Notes: generated from the sequence alone by a model not told the origin. A DNA stretch of 32,764 bases from an uncultured Solirubrobacteraceae bacterium (GCA_902806175.1 CADCVQ010000035.1:1-32764), one strand, 5' to 3'. Shown: positions 8,324-16,477, counted from the stretch's first letter. Numbers and translations are program-made.

Positions 8324-8385
8324 CGGCGGGAGGCGCCTGGGCCGCGCGGCTGTCTGAGCCCGACTGGCTTGGTTTCCTCCCGCCG
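8324..8385. repeat. Inverted repeat between convergent genes
   Basis: CGGCGGGAGG (8324-8333) and CCTCCCGCCG (8376-8385) are perfect ten-base arms around 42 bases that contain a further short GGGC/GCCC pairing. The stretch lies in the gap between two convergent genes and holds no gene. It may be a structured RNA tail or terminator for the polA transcript. Confidence 0.45.
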
Positions 8386-8428
8386 CTTCGAACCGTGCTC
8401 GGCACGCCATCGCGCAGCCGGGTGGCGC

Positions 8429-8872
8429 TCAGTCGCGCACGACGAGGTACGTCCCGAGCGCCAGCAGCGCGATGCCGAGCACGCGCACCAGCGTGATCGG
8501 CTGCTTCGCGACGCCGATCAGGCCGAAGTGGTCGACGACGACCGAGACCGCGAGCTGGCCGGCGATCGTCGCGGCGACCACGCCGCCGGCGCCGAGCGTG
8601 CGCACCGTGACCAGGATCGACGTGACGTAGGCCGCGCCGAGCAGCCCGCCCGTGAGGTACAGGACCCCGACCTCGCGCACCCCGCTGAGCTGCCCCATGC
8701 CGCCCGTGGCGAGCGACGCGATGATCGCCAGCGCCAGCGTCCCGATCGCAAACGACAGGAACGCCGCCTGCCAGGTGCCGACCGCGCGGCCGAGGCCCGA
8801 GTTGATCGGAGCCTGCAGCGCCACGAGGCCGCCCGTCAGTGCCGTCAGCAGGACGGCCGCGCCGCGGTCCAC
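8429..8872 (-). CDS. Small DMT-superfamily membrane protein, YdcZ/DUF606 type
   Basis: The 147-residue protein is almost entirely hydrophobic, with four to five membrane helices (about 5-25, 35-56, 69-90, 97-115 and 127-145). It matches the YdcZ (DUF606) pattern: LQAPINSGLGRAVGTWQAAFLSF at the front, GQL...VDHFGLIG in the middle and a final RVLGIALLALGTYLV. Members are half-size relatives of EamA drug/metabolite exporters and work as dimers; substrates are largely unknown. It starts with GTG one base after the polA stop (TAG C GTG), so it is very probably translated from the polA mRNA. I see no functional link with DNA polymerase. Confidence 0.85.
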   Translation of the reverse strand: MDRGAAVLLTALTGGLVALQAPINSGLGRAVGTWQAAFLSFAIGTLALAIIASLATGGMGQLSGVREVGVLYLTGGLLGAAYVTSILVTVRTLGAGGVVAATIAGQLAVSVVVDHFGLIGVAKQPITLVRVLGIALLALGTYLVVRD

Positions 8873-8873
8873 G

Positions 8874-11450
8874 CTACTTGGCCTCCATCCACGTGGGGCC
8901 GACGCCGATGTCGACGGCGAGCGGCGGGTCGTGCTCCCAGACGCCGCACATCTCCTGGCGGATCAGCTCGCGGACGTCCTGCACCTCGTCGGGCGGGCCC
9001 TCGAAGAGCAGCTCGTCGTGCACGGTCAGGATCGGCCGCACCGGCGAGTCGCGCAGCGCCGCGTCGACGCGCACGAGCGCGAGCTTCATGACGTCCGCCG
9101 CCGTGCCCTGGATGACCGTGTTGACGGCCAGACGCTCGCCGAGCGTGCGCACCTGCCAGTTGCGTGCCTTGAGCTCGGGGATCTGGCGCCGCCGGCCCCA
9201 GAGCGTCGTGACGTGCCCGTCCTCCGTTGCCTGGGCGATCGTTCCCTCGATGAAGGCGCGCACCGCGGGAAACCGCTCGAGGTACGTGTCGATGATCTCC
9301 TTGGCCTCGTCGCGCGGGATCCCGAGGCGGTCGGCGAGCCCGTAGTCGCTGAGGCCGTAGACGATCCCGTAGTTGATCATCTTCGCCTGCGAGCGCTGGC
9401 CCAGGTCGAGTTGCTCGGGCGGCGTGCTGAAGACCTTCGAGGCCGTCGCGGTGTGGACGTCCTCACCGCGCACGAAGATCTCCTTCAACACGGGCTCGCC
9501 GGCGATGTGGGCCAGCACGCGCAGCTCGACCTGCTCGTAGTCGGCGCTCAGCAGCACGTTGCCCTCGGCGGCGTCGAAGCAGCCGCGGATCTCGCGCCCG
9601 AGCGGCGTGCGGATCGGGACGTTCTGCATGTTCGGGTTCGTCGACGCCAGTCGCCCGGTGGTCGCGGCGGCCTGCAGGAACGTCGTGTGGATCCGCGACT
9701 CGCCGTCGACGAGCTGCGGCAGCACGCTGAAATACGTCTTGTCGAGCTGGTTGAGCTCGCGCCAGCGCTCGATCGCGGGGATGATCTCGTGCTCGTCGCG
9801 GATCGCCTGCAGCACGCGCGCGTCGGTCGAGAAGCCGGTCTTGCCGCGCCGCTTCTTCGAAAGGGCGAGCTTCACGAAGAGGATCTCGCCGAGCTGCTGC
9901 GGCGAGCCGATGACGAACTCGGTGCCGGCGAGCGCGAAGATCGTGCGCTCGAGGTCGCGGATCTCGTCGCGTACGCGCGCGGTGATCTGCTTCAGGCGGT
10001 CGGTGTTGAGCCGCACGCCCGCGACCTCCATCCGGCGCAGGACCGCGACGAGCGGCAGCTCGATCTGCTCCATCACCGTGACGAGCCCGCGCGCGGCGAT
10101 CTGCTGGCGCTGCCAGGCCGACAGCTCGCCGATCAGGATCGCCTCGGCCGCGAGCTCATCCTCGATTCCCGGCGCGCCCAGGCCGCGCTCCTCGAGCAGC
10201 TCGCGCAGCGGGTAGCCGCGCCGCGCGGGCTCCAGCAGGTAGGCCCCGAGCAGTGCGTCGTGGGCGATGTTCGGCGCCACGACGCCCAGCGCCTTGGCGT
10301 CGTAGGCGACGACCGCGCGGTCGCCCGCGGCGGCGACGAGCTGCGCGGGGCCGTCCATCGCGCCGGTCAGGACCTCGTCGCCCGCGGCGACGGCGAAGCG
10401 CCAGGACGAGTCGACGGCGAGCAGCTCGCCCTCCGGGACCTCGGGCGCGCGAGCGACGAGCACGAGCTCGTCCGCCTTCAGCGCGGCGACATCGGCCAGG
10501 CGGCCTGCGCGCACGCGCGCGGAGACCTCCCTGGAGGCCTCCGGCGCGGGCGCCGCCTCCTCGGCGCCGAGGAACTCCTCCAGCCGGCGCAGCGGATCGC
10601 GCAGCTCGAACTCGCGGAAGACCTCGCGCAGCCGCGACCGATCGGGCTGCAGCGATGCCGCGGCGACGACGTCGAGATCGACCGGCAGGTCGCGCCGCAT
10701 CGTCGCCAGGATCTTGGAGACGCGCGCGTCCTCGCTGTGCTTGGCGAGGTTCTCCTTGCGCTTGGCGCCCGAGATCTCGTCGATCGACGCCAGCACGCCC
10801 TCGAGGTCGCCGAAGCTCTGCAGCAGCTGCGCAGCGGTCTTGTCGCCGATCCCCGGGACGCCCGGGATGTTGTCGCTCGTGTCGCCCTTCAGGCCGTAGA
10901 AGTCGGGGATCAGCTCGGGCCCGATCCCGTAGCGCTCGATCACCGCGGCGTGGTCGTAGAGCTTCGTGTCCGTGATCCCGCGCGAGGTCGCCATGACCTG
11001 GACGACGCCGTCCGGGTCGATGAGTTGGAAGGCGTCGCGGTCGCCGGTGACGATGACGACGGGGATCGACTGCTCGCGCGCGCGCTCGGCGAGCGTCGCA
11101 ATCACGTCGTCGGCCTCGAAGCCCTCCAGCCGGGTGTTCGTGTAGCCGAACGCCTCGACGAGCGGCTCGAAGTGCGGCCATTGCTCCTTGAGCAGGTCCG
11201 GTCGCGTCGAGCGCCCCGCCTTGTACTCCGTGTAGACCTCCTTGCGGCCGCTGGACCCCGCATCCCAGACGACGACGGTCGGCTTCGTGCCGTGCTCGGT
11301 GAGGATCTTCACGAGCATCGACGCGAAGCCGAAGATCGCGTTGGTCGGAAACCCGGTCGACGTCGCGATCGACTCGGGCAGCGCGAAGAACGCGCGGTAC
11401 ACGAGCGAGTTGCCGTCGATCAGGTACAGCTCGTCGGGACGGTCGGCCAT
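8874..11450 (-). CDS. polA: DNA polymerase I
   Basis: The 858-residue enzyme has the 5' nuclease domain at 1-290 (YLIDGNSLVYRAFFAL, EGFEADDVIATLA, GLKGDTSDNIPGVPGIGDKTA). A middle domain follows at about 300-460, in which the ExoI acidic motif is lost (ELLAVDSSWRF), so no proofreading is expected. The family-A polymerase domain has motif A DYEQVELR (Asp637), motif B RSQAKMINYGIVYG and motif C TVHDELLFE (Asp812). It fills repair gaps and removes Okazaki primers. Tyr694 replaces the Phe found in E. coli and Taq Pol I; Tyr is usual in actinobacterial and T7 enzymes and weakens discrimination against dideoxynucleotides. A -10-like TAAAGT lies nine bases before the ATG with no Shine-Dalgarno site. 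The downstream YdcZ gene follows one base later. Confidence 0.97.
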   Translation of the reverse strand: MADRPDELYLIDGNSLVYRAFFALPESIATSTGFPTNAIFGFASMLVKILTEHGTKPTVVVWDAGSSGRKEVYTEYKAGRSTRPDLLKEQWPHFEPLVEAFGYTNTRLEGFEADDVIATLAERAREQSIPVVIVTGDRDAFQLIDPDGVVQVMATSRGITDTKLYDHAAVIERYGIGPELIPDFYGLKGDTSDNIPGVPGIGDKTAAQLLQSFGDLEGVLASIDEISGAKRKENLAKHSEDARVSKILATMRRDLPVDLDVVAAASLQPDRSRLREVFREFELRDPLRRLEEFLGAEEAAPAPEASREVSARVRAGRLADVAALKADELVLVARAPEVPEGELLAVDSSWRFAVAAGDEVLTGAMDGPAQLVAAAGDRAVVAYDAKALGVVAPNIAHDALLGAYLLEPARRGYPLRELLEERGLGAPGIEDELAAEAILIGELSAWQRQQIAARGLVTVMEQIELPLVAVLRRMEVAGVRLNTDRLKQITARVRDEIRDLERTIFALAGTEFVIGSPQQLGEILFVKLALSKKRRGKTGFSTDARVLQAIRDEHEIIPAIERWRELNQLDKTYFSVLPQLVDGESRIHTTFLQAAATTGRLASTNPNMQNVPIRTPLGREIRGCFDAAEGNVLLSADYEQVELRVLAHIAGEPVLKEIFVRGEDVHTATASKVFSTPPEQLDLGQRSQAKMINYGIVYGLSDYGLADRLGIPRDEAKEIIDTYLERFPAVRAFIEGTIAQATEDGHVTTLWGRRRQIPELKARNWQVRTLGERLAVNTVIQGTAADVMKLALVRVDAALRDSPVRPILTVHDELLFEGPPDEVQDVRELIRQEMCGVWEHDPPLAVDIGVGPTWMEAK

Positions 11451-11459
11451 CGGTCGGGC

Positions 11460-11465
11460 ACTTTA
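11460..11465 (-). promoter_or_regulatory. -10-like TAAAGT before polA
   Basis: TAAAGT ends nine bases before the polA ATG at 11450, with no Shine-Dalgarno site between. It shares a 56-base divergent gap with the epimerase promoter. Confidence 0.45.
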
Positions 11466-11494
11466 CGGATCGCGCGCGTCGCTCCCACGGCCCG

Positions 11495-11500
11495 TATGCT
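11495..11500 (+). promoter_or_regulatory. -10-like TATGCT before the epimerase gene
   Basis: TATGCT ends exactly six bases before the ATG at 11507, the spacing expected if transcription starts on the A of the ATG. No ribosome-binding site is present. Confidence 0.55.
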
Positions 11501-11506
11501 CGCTCG

Positions 11507-12406
11507 ATGCGGGTCACCGTCACCGGCGCAACCGGTCGCGTCGGGCGCCAGCTCGTCGCAGCCCTCAAGCAACGGGGCGACGAGGTGACGGCGCTCTCGC
11601 GCGATCCCGGCAGGGCGCGCGAGAAGCTCGGCGTCGAGGCGCTGCAGTGGAACATCAAGCAGGACGCCGCGCCGAAGGAGGCGCTTGCGGGCCGCGACGC
11701 GATCGTCCACCTCGCCGGCGAGGATGTCGGCCAGCGCTGGAAGAAGGAGGTCAAGGCCGAGATCCTCGACAGCCGCGAGCGCGGGACGCGTAACGTCGTC
11801 CACGCGATCTTCGACACCCAGCCGCGGCCGAAGGCGCTCATCTGCGCGTCGGCGTCGGGCTACTACGGCGCCCACGGCGACGAGATCGTCGACGAGTCCG
11901 GCGCGCCGGGCCGCGACTGGCTGGCCGACGTCACCGCGCGCTGGGAGCGCCAGGCAGACACCGCGCAGATCGGGGTGCGGACGGTGGTCGTCCGCACGGG
12001 GATCGTGCTCGACGCCGGAGGCGGCGCGCTGGCGAAGATGCTGCCGCCGTTCAAGGCCGGGATCGGCGGGCCGATCGGCAGCGGCAAGCAGTACCTGCCG
12101 TGGATCCACCTCGACGACCTCGTCGGCATCTACCTCGCGGCGATCGACAACCCGGCGTTCGCCGGCCCGATCAACGCCTCCGCGCCCGAGCCCGTCACGA
12201 ACAAGGAGTTCGCCAAGGCGGTCGGTCGCGCGATCCGCCGCCCCGCCGTCGTCCCGGTCCCGCCCTTCTCGATCAAGCTCCTCTACGGCGAGATGAGCCA
12301 GATCGTGCTCAACGGCGTGCGGATGGTGCCCGGCCGCGCCGCCGAGCTCGGCTATGAGTTCAAGCACCCCGATCTCGACGAGGCGCTGCGCGACACCCTG
12401 CGCTGA
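11507..12406 (+). CDS. SDR-type NAD(P)-dependent epimerase, TIGR01777/YfcH family
   Basis: The 299-residue protein starts with the nucleotide-binding loop VTGATGRVGRQL (4-15), followed by HLAGEDVGQRWKKEVKAEI and the SASGYYG segment holding the Tyr of the YxxxK-type site. Later come PWIHLDDLVG and the C-terminal DUF1731-like part (LLYGEMSQIVLNGVRM...LGYEF). This is the TIGR01777 family (YfcH in E. coli, SDR39U1 in animals), whose substrate is unknown. TATGCT sits six bases before the ATG with no Shine-Dalgarno site, which predicts a leaderless mRNA. It is divergent from polA across 56 bases and converges on the small membrane gene with only five bases between the stops. Confidence 0.9.
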   Translation: MRVTVTGATGRVGRQLVAALKQRGDEVTALSRDPGRAREKLGVEALQWNIKQDAAPKEALAGRDAIVHLAGEDVGQRWKKEVKAEILDSRERGTRNVVHAIFDTQPRPKALICASASGYYGAHGDEIVDESGAPGRDWLADVTARWERQADTAQIGVRTVVVRTGIVLDAGGGALAKMLPPFKAGIGGPIGSGKQYLPWIHLDDLVGIYLAAIDNPAFAGPINASAPEPVTNKEFAKAVGRAIRRPAVVPVPPFSIKLLYGEMSQIVLNGVRMVPGRAAELGYEFKHPDLDEALRDTLR

Positions 12407-12411
12407 ACGCT

Positions 12412-12657
12412 TCAGCCCTCGGAGCGCTGCCACGGAAACGGGCCGATGACGCGCCAGTCCGACCCGCTCTTGGCGGGCACGAACAGCCACGCGAGCGCCC
12501 CGACGACGCTCAGCAGCAGCCCTGACGCCAGGCCCGGCTTGTCGCCGTAGCCCTTGCGCCCGGAGAGGTACGCCCCGACGATCGCCGACCCGAGCCACAG
12601 GAGCAGCAGGTACAGCGCCAGCACCCCGACGTTGTGGCTTGAGGCGATGACGGTCAT
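12412..12657 (-). CDS. Two-helix small membrane protein at the end of the LIV transporter operon
   Basis: The 81-residue protein has two membrane helices (about 8-29 and 42-60) joined by a short basic loop (SGRKGYGDKPG), and ends in a soluble tail with WRVIGPFPWQ. Its ATG overlaps the livF stop (ATGA), so it is translationally coupled to the ABC transporter genes. I do not recognise a named family. The coupling suggests it acts at or near the transporter, for example as a stabilising or regulatory subunit, but this is inference from position only. Its stop lies five bases from that of the convergent epimerase gene. Confidence 0.75.
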   Translation of the reverse strand: MTVIASSHNVGVLALYLLLLWLGSAIVGAYLSGRKGYGDKPGLASGLLLSVVGALAWLFVPAKSGSDWRVIGPFPWQRSEG

Positions 12658-13361
12658 GCGCCGAGGTAGGCCTTCTGGACGTCGGGGTTCGTACGCAGCG
12701 CGTCGGAGGCATCGGTGAGCGCGACCGTGCCCGTCTCCAGCACGTAGCCGCGCTCGGAGACACCGAGCGCGTAGTTGGCGTTCTGCTCGACGAGCAGGAT
12801 CGTCGTGCCCTGCTTGTTGATCTCGACGATCGTCTCGTAGATGCGGTCGACGAGGATCGGCGCGATGCCCATCGAGGGCTCGTCGAGCAGCAGCAGCTTG
12901 GGCCGCGCCATCAGCGCCCGGCCGATCGCGAGCATCTGCTGCTCGCCGCCGGACATCGTGCCCGACTTCTGGCGCTCGCGCTCCTTCAGTCGCGGAAAGA
13001 GGTCATAGACGCGGTCGAGGTCTGCGCCGATCTCCTTGTCGCGGCGCAGGTAGGCGCCCATGTCGAGGTTCTCGCGCACGGTCATGCGCTGGAAGGTACG
13101 CCGCGCCTCGGGCGACTGCGAGATGCCCAGGCGCACGATGTCCTGCGGAGGGGTGCGCGAGATCTCCTTGCCGTTGAAGCGGATCGACCCGCTGCGCGGC
13201 GGCGTCAGACCGGAGATCGAGCGCAGCGTCGTCGACTTGCCGGCCCCGTTGGAGCCGATCAGGGTCACGATCTCGCCCTCGTCGACGGTCAGCGAGACGC
13301 CCTTCAGCGCGGCGATGTTGCCGTAGTAGGTCTGCAGCTCGTCGATCTCGAGGAGAGGCAT
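12654..13361 (-). CDS. livF: Branched-chain amino acid ABC transporter ATP-binding protein LivF
   Basis: This 235-residue ATPase carries Walker A GSNGAGKST (36-44), the signature MSGGEQQMLAIGRAL (about 138-152) and Walker B LLLLDEP followed by SMGIAP, the form typical of LivF. It pairs with LivG on the cytoplasmic face of the LivHM permease and powers uptake of Leu/Ile/Val or related polar-amide substrates. It begins eight bases after the livG stop, and its own stop overlaps the start of the small membrane protein. Confidence 0.95.
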   Translation of the reverse strand: MPLLEIDELQTYYGNIAALKGVSLTVDEGEIVTLIGSNGAGKSTTLRSISGLTPPRSGSIRFNGKEISRTPPQDIVRLGISQSPEARRTFQRMTVRENLDMGAYLRRDKEIGADLDRVYDLFPRLKERERQKSGTMSGGEQQMLAIGRALMARPKLLLLDEPSMGIAPILVDRIYETIVEINKQGTTILLVEQNANYALGVSERGYVLETGTVALTDASDALRTNPDVQKAYLGA

Positions 13362-13369
13362 GGCGGCGC

Positions 13370-14188
13370 TCAGCCCTGCTTGCCGAGGTAGGCCTCGACG
13401 ACGAGGGGATTGGCGCGCACCTCGACGGGGTCGCCCTCGGCGATCTTCTCGCCGTGGTCGAGCACGGTGATGCGCTCCGACACGCCCATCACGACCTTCA
13501 TGTCGTGCTCGATGAGCAGGATCGTCACCTGGCGCTCCTCGCGCAGCTGGCGCATGAACGCCGTCAGGCGGTCGGACTCCTGCGGGTTCATGCCCGCCGT
13601 CGGCTCGTCGAGCAGCAGCAGGCGCGGGTCGGAGGCCAGGGCGCGTGCGATCTCGACGCGGCGCTGGTCGCCGTAGGAGAGGTTGACCGCGAGCTCGTCG
13701 TGGACCCTCGTCGCGAGGCCAACGTAGCTGAGCATCTCGTGTGCCTTGTCGCGCACGCTGCGCTCCTCGCCGCGCACCTTCGGCGGGCGCAGGATCGAGC
13801 CGATCAGCCCGGCCTTCATGCGCGCGTGCTGGCCCACCATGACGTTCTCGACGGCGCTCATCGTCGCAAACAGGCGGATGTTCTGAAACGTGCGCGCGAT
13901 CCCGAGCGTCGTGATCCGGTCCGGACGGGTGCGTGAGATGTCCTTGCCGTCGAAGACGATCCGCCCGATCGACGGCTTGTAGAGCCCGGTGAGCATGTTG
14001 AAGAACGTCGTCTTGCCGGCGCCGTTGGGGCCGATGATCGAGACGATCGAGCGCTCGGGGATCTCAAACGAGACGTCGTTGACGGCGACGAGGCCGCCGA
14101 AGGTCTTGGACACCTGCTCGGTCGCCAGCAGGGTGCGCGCCTTGCCGGCGCCGGTCGCCGTCGACGGGGTCTCCACCGGCGTGCTCAT
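13370..14188 (-). CDS. livG: Branched-chain amino acid ABC transporter ATP-binding protein LivG
   Basis: The 272-residue protein has Walker A GPNGAGKTT (63-71), signature LSYGDQRRVEIARAL and Walker B LLLLDEPTAGMNP. The NLSYGDQR form and the C-terminal PxVxEAYLG ending are typical of LivG. An N-terminal extension of about 20 residues precedes the ATPase fold. It is the second ATPase of the importer. The ATG overlaps the livM stop (ATGA), so the two are translationally coupled. Confidence 0.95.
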   Translation of the reverse strand: MSTPVETPSTATGAGKARTLLATEQVSKTFGGLVAVNDVSFEIPERSIVSIIGPNGAGKTTFFNMLTGLYKPSIGRIVFDGKDISRTRPDRITTLGIARTFQNIRLFATMSAVENVMVGQHARMKAGLIGSILRPPKVRGEERSVRDKAHEMLSYVGLATRVHDELAVNLSYGDQRRVEIARALASDPRLLLLDEPTAGMNPQESDRLTAFMRQLREERQVTILLIEHDMKVVMGVSERITVLDHGEKIAEGDPVEVRANPLVVEAYLGKQG

Positions 14189-15336
14189 GGTGCGCGCACC
14201 TCGATCGCGTCGCCCGCGCCGACGCCCTCCAGCTCGAGCGCCCGTCGTCGTTCGGGCAGGATGCCCTGCGGTCGCAGGACCATGACGAGCAAGATCAGGA
14301 AGCCGAAGATGCCGAAGTTCAGGATCGTGAGGTCGAACTCCAGGCCGATCTTGCGCGGCACCTCGTTGAAGACCTCAGGGATGAAGTACGTGTTGATGAA
14401 CGACAGCAGGATCGCGCCGATCGCCACGCCCCAGATCGATCCCAGGCCACCCAGGATGATCATCGCCAGGATGAAGATCGAGAACCCGAACTGGAAGTTG
14501 TTGGCGTTCACCGACGTCAGGTAGGAGCCCAGGAACGCGCCGGAGATCCCGCCGAACGCCGCGCCGGTCGCGTAGGCCAGCAGCTTCGTCTTGACGAGCG
14601 GCACGCCCATCGACGCAGCGGCGACCTCGTCCTCGCGGATCGCGATCCAGGCGCGGCCCAGCCGCGAGTCGCGCAGGCGGAAGTTCACGAGCAGCACGAT
14701 GCCGACGAGCACGAGGCAGAACCAGTAGAACGGCCGCAGGCTGAAGGCCGAGTCAAACGGCGCGAAGCCCGGCAGGTCGATCGAGTCGATCGGCGAGATC
14801 GCCTGGCGGCCGTTGGTGAGCTTGTAGCCCTCTCCGAACGTGATCTCGTCGCCGTTGACGGCGAAGCGGTAGATGATCTCGCCGAAGGCGAGCGTGACGA
14901 TCGCGATGTAGTCGCCGCGCAGGCGCAGCGTCGGCAGGCCGATGAGCATCCCGGCGATCCCGGTGATGATCACCGCGACCACGACGATCACCAGGAAGTT
15001 CAGGTGGATGCCCGGCAGGTTGGACGCGAACTCACCGGCGGCGATGTGGAAGCCCTCGCCGCCGTTGACCGACGAGAAGTGATCTGACGCAAACCAGCCG
15101 ATCGTGTACGCGCCGAAGGCGTAGAACGCGACGTAGCCGAGGTCCAGCAGGCCGGCGAAGCCGACGACGATGTTCAGGCCGAGCGCCATCACGACGAACG
15201 CCGCCGCGAGGATGAAGTTGTTCGTCAGGTTCGAGAGCGGGTCGAAGAACAGCGGCAGGATCGCCGCCACGCCGAGCGCCACGAGCGACACGACGAGGTT
15301 GTTCTTGCCCTTCAGCAGGCCGCGCAGGTTGCTCAT
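14185..15336 (-). CDS. livM: Branched-chain amino acid ABC transporter permease LivM
   Basis: The product (383 residues from the chosen start) is a polytopic permease with about nine or ten helices. It has the LivM-type motif around ALGLNIVVGFAGLLDLGYVAF and the EAA-like cytoplasmic loop around SRLGRAWIAIREDEVAAASM, which contacts the ATPases. The frame stays open a further 30 codons upstream, but that part is Arg-rich and inside livH. The ATG at 15336 overlaps the livH stop (ATGA) and follows GGGAGG by a few bases, so I chose it. It forms the membrane channel with LivH. Confidence 0.94.
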   Translation of the reverse strand: MSNLRGLLKGKNNLVVSLVALGVAAILPLFFDPLSNLTNNFILAAAFVVMALGLNIVVGFAGLLDLGYVAFYAFGAYTIGWFASDHFSSVNGGEGFHIAAGEFASNLPGIHLNFLVIVVVAVIITGIAGMLIGLPTLRLRGDYIAIVTLAFGEIIYRFAVNGDEITFGEGYKLTNGRQAISPIDSIDLPGFAPFDSAFSLRPFYWFCLVLVGIVLLVNFRLRDSRLGRAWIAIREDEVAAASMGVPLVKTKLLAYATGAAFGGISGAFLGSYLTSVNANNFQFGFSIFILAMIILGGLGSIWGVAIGAILLSFINTYFIPEVFNEVPRKIGLEFDLTILNFGIFGFLILLVMVLRPQGILPERRRALELEGVGAGDAIEVRAP

Positions 15337-16397
15337 CCTGCCTCCCTCGTCTCCTCGCCGATGAGCCCCTGCGGGCGGAAGACCATGATCAGTACGAGGT
15401 AGGCGAACACGACGACGGCGGTCCATTCGGCGCCGATCCGAAATTCGGCGAGCTGTCCGATGCAGCCGATGATAAGGCCGCCGAGAACCGCGCCCTTGAG
15501 GTTGCCGATGCCGCCCATCACCGCTGCCGTGAACGCGATCAGCCCCGCCTGGAAGCCCTGGAAGTACCAGATGCTCGTCTGGTAGAGAAGATTGATCAGG
15601 CCGGCGGCGCCGGCCAGCATGCCGCCGAGCAGGAACGTCATCGAGATCGTCGTGTTGACGTTGATGCCCATCAGCCGGGCGGCATCGGGATCCTGCGCGG
15701 TGGCGCGCATCGCCTTGCCCAGGCGGCTGCGGTTGATGAACGACGTCAGCAGGAAGACGAGCGGGATCGTGACCGCGGCGGCGAGCACGTCGCCGTTGTT
15801 GATCACGACGCCACCGATGGTGACGAGGTCATTGGACTGGTTGATCAGGTCGGGCACCGATGCCTGTGACGATCCGCGCCAGAGGATGCCGACGTTCTGC
15901 AGGATGAAGGACATCCCGATCGCCGTGATCAGCGGCGCGAGCTTGGGCGCGTTGCGCAGCGGCTTGTAGGCGACGCGCTCGATCATGACGTTGAGCCCGC
16001 CGCAGACGATCATCGCGGCGATCATCGCCGCGAGCAGCCCGACGATCATGCCGGGAACGGCCATCCCCTCGCTGATCCCGAAGGTCCCCCACAGGCCGAA
16101 CGCGACGAACGAGCCGATCATGAAAACCTCGCCGTGGGCGAAGTTGATCAGCTCGATGATCCCGTAGACGAGCGTGTAGCCGAGTGCGACGAGCGCGATG
16201 ATCGCGCCGTTGGACAACCCCAGGACGAGGTTGTTGCCCAGGTCCGTCAGGTTGCCCTTCGAGATGAGGTCTGAGATCGCGAGGTAGACCGGCAGCGCCA
16301 GGAGGACGGCGATCAGGCCGTACTTGCTGGCGGCTTCGCGCAGCGTGTCGGAGAGCCGATGGCTTGCCGGGTCGGCAGTGGCGGTGTTGGTGCTCAT
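15333..16397 (-). CDS. livH: Branched-chain amino acid ABC transporter permease LivH
   Basis: The 354-residue permease has about eight or nine helices, the LivH motif around LSNGAIIALVALGYTLVYG and NFAHGEVFMIG, and the cytoplasmic loop SRLGKAMRATAQDPDAARLMG. An N-terminal stretch of about 25 hydrophilic residues precedes the first helix. Upstream, an intergenic hairpin separates it from the binding-protein gene; the gap between the stop of that gene and this ATG is 80 bases. Confidence 0.95.
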   Translation of the reverse strand: MSTNTATADPASHRLSDTLREAASKYGLIAVLLALPVYLAISDLISKGNLTDLGNNLVLGLSNGAIIALVALGYTLVYGIIELINFAHGEVFMIGSFVAFGLWGTFGISEGMAVPGMIVGLLAAMIAAMIVCGGLNVMIERVAYKPLRNAPKLAPLITAIGMSFILQNVGILWRGSSQASVPDLINQSNDLVTIGGVVINNGDVLAAAVTIPLVFLLTSFINRSRLGKAMRATAQDPDAARLMGINVNTTISMTFLLGGMLAGAAGLINLLYQTSIWYFQGFQAGLIAFTAAVMGGIGNLKGAVLGGLIIGCIGQLAEFRIGAEWTAVVVFAYLVLIMVFRPQGLIGEETREAG

Positions 16398-16430
16398 CCG
16401 TGCGGTGGAGTCCGTGACGGCCCGAGCGGT

Positions 16431-16456
16431 GGACGGGCGGCACGAGCCGCCCGTCC
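16431..16456 (-). terminator. Intergenic hairpin between binding-protein gene and livH
   Basis: GGACGGGCGGC and GCCGCCCGTCC form a perfect 11-pair stem with a four-base loop, 22 bases after the binding-protein stop and 33 bases before the livH start. It probably stops part of the transcription or protects the upstream mRNA end, giving more binding protein than permease. Confidence 0.6.
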
Positions 16457-16477
16457 CTGCCGCAGGGGTCGAGGGTT

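Noticed and set aside
8376-8400. TTCGAACC, resembling a tRNA T-arm in reverse complement
   Set aside because: The flanking bases do not form the five-pair T stem, and no acceptor or anticodon arm can be drawn around it.
8652-11588. A 978-codon open frame on the plus strand, antisense to polA
   Set aside because: It is a GC-bias shadow: its product is Arg/Leu/Asp/Val-rich with no domain, while the opposite strand encodes an intact Pol I with all motifs.
15337-15426. Longer livM start
   Set aside because: The added 30 residues are Arg-rich and overlap livH; the ATG at 15336 has an ATGA overlap and a GGGAGG site.
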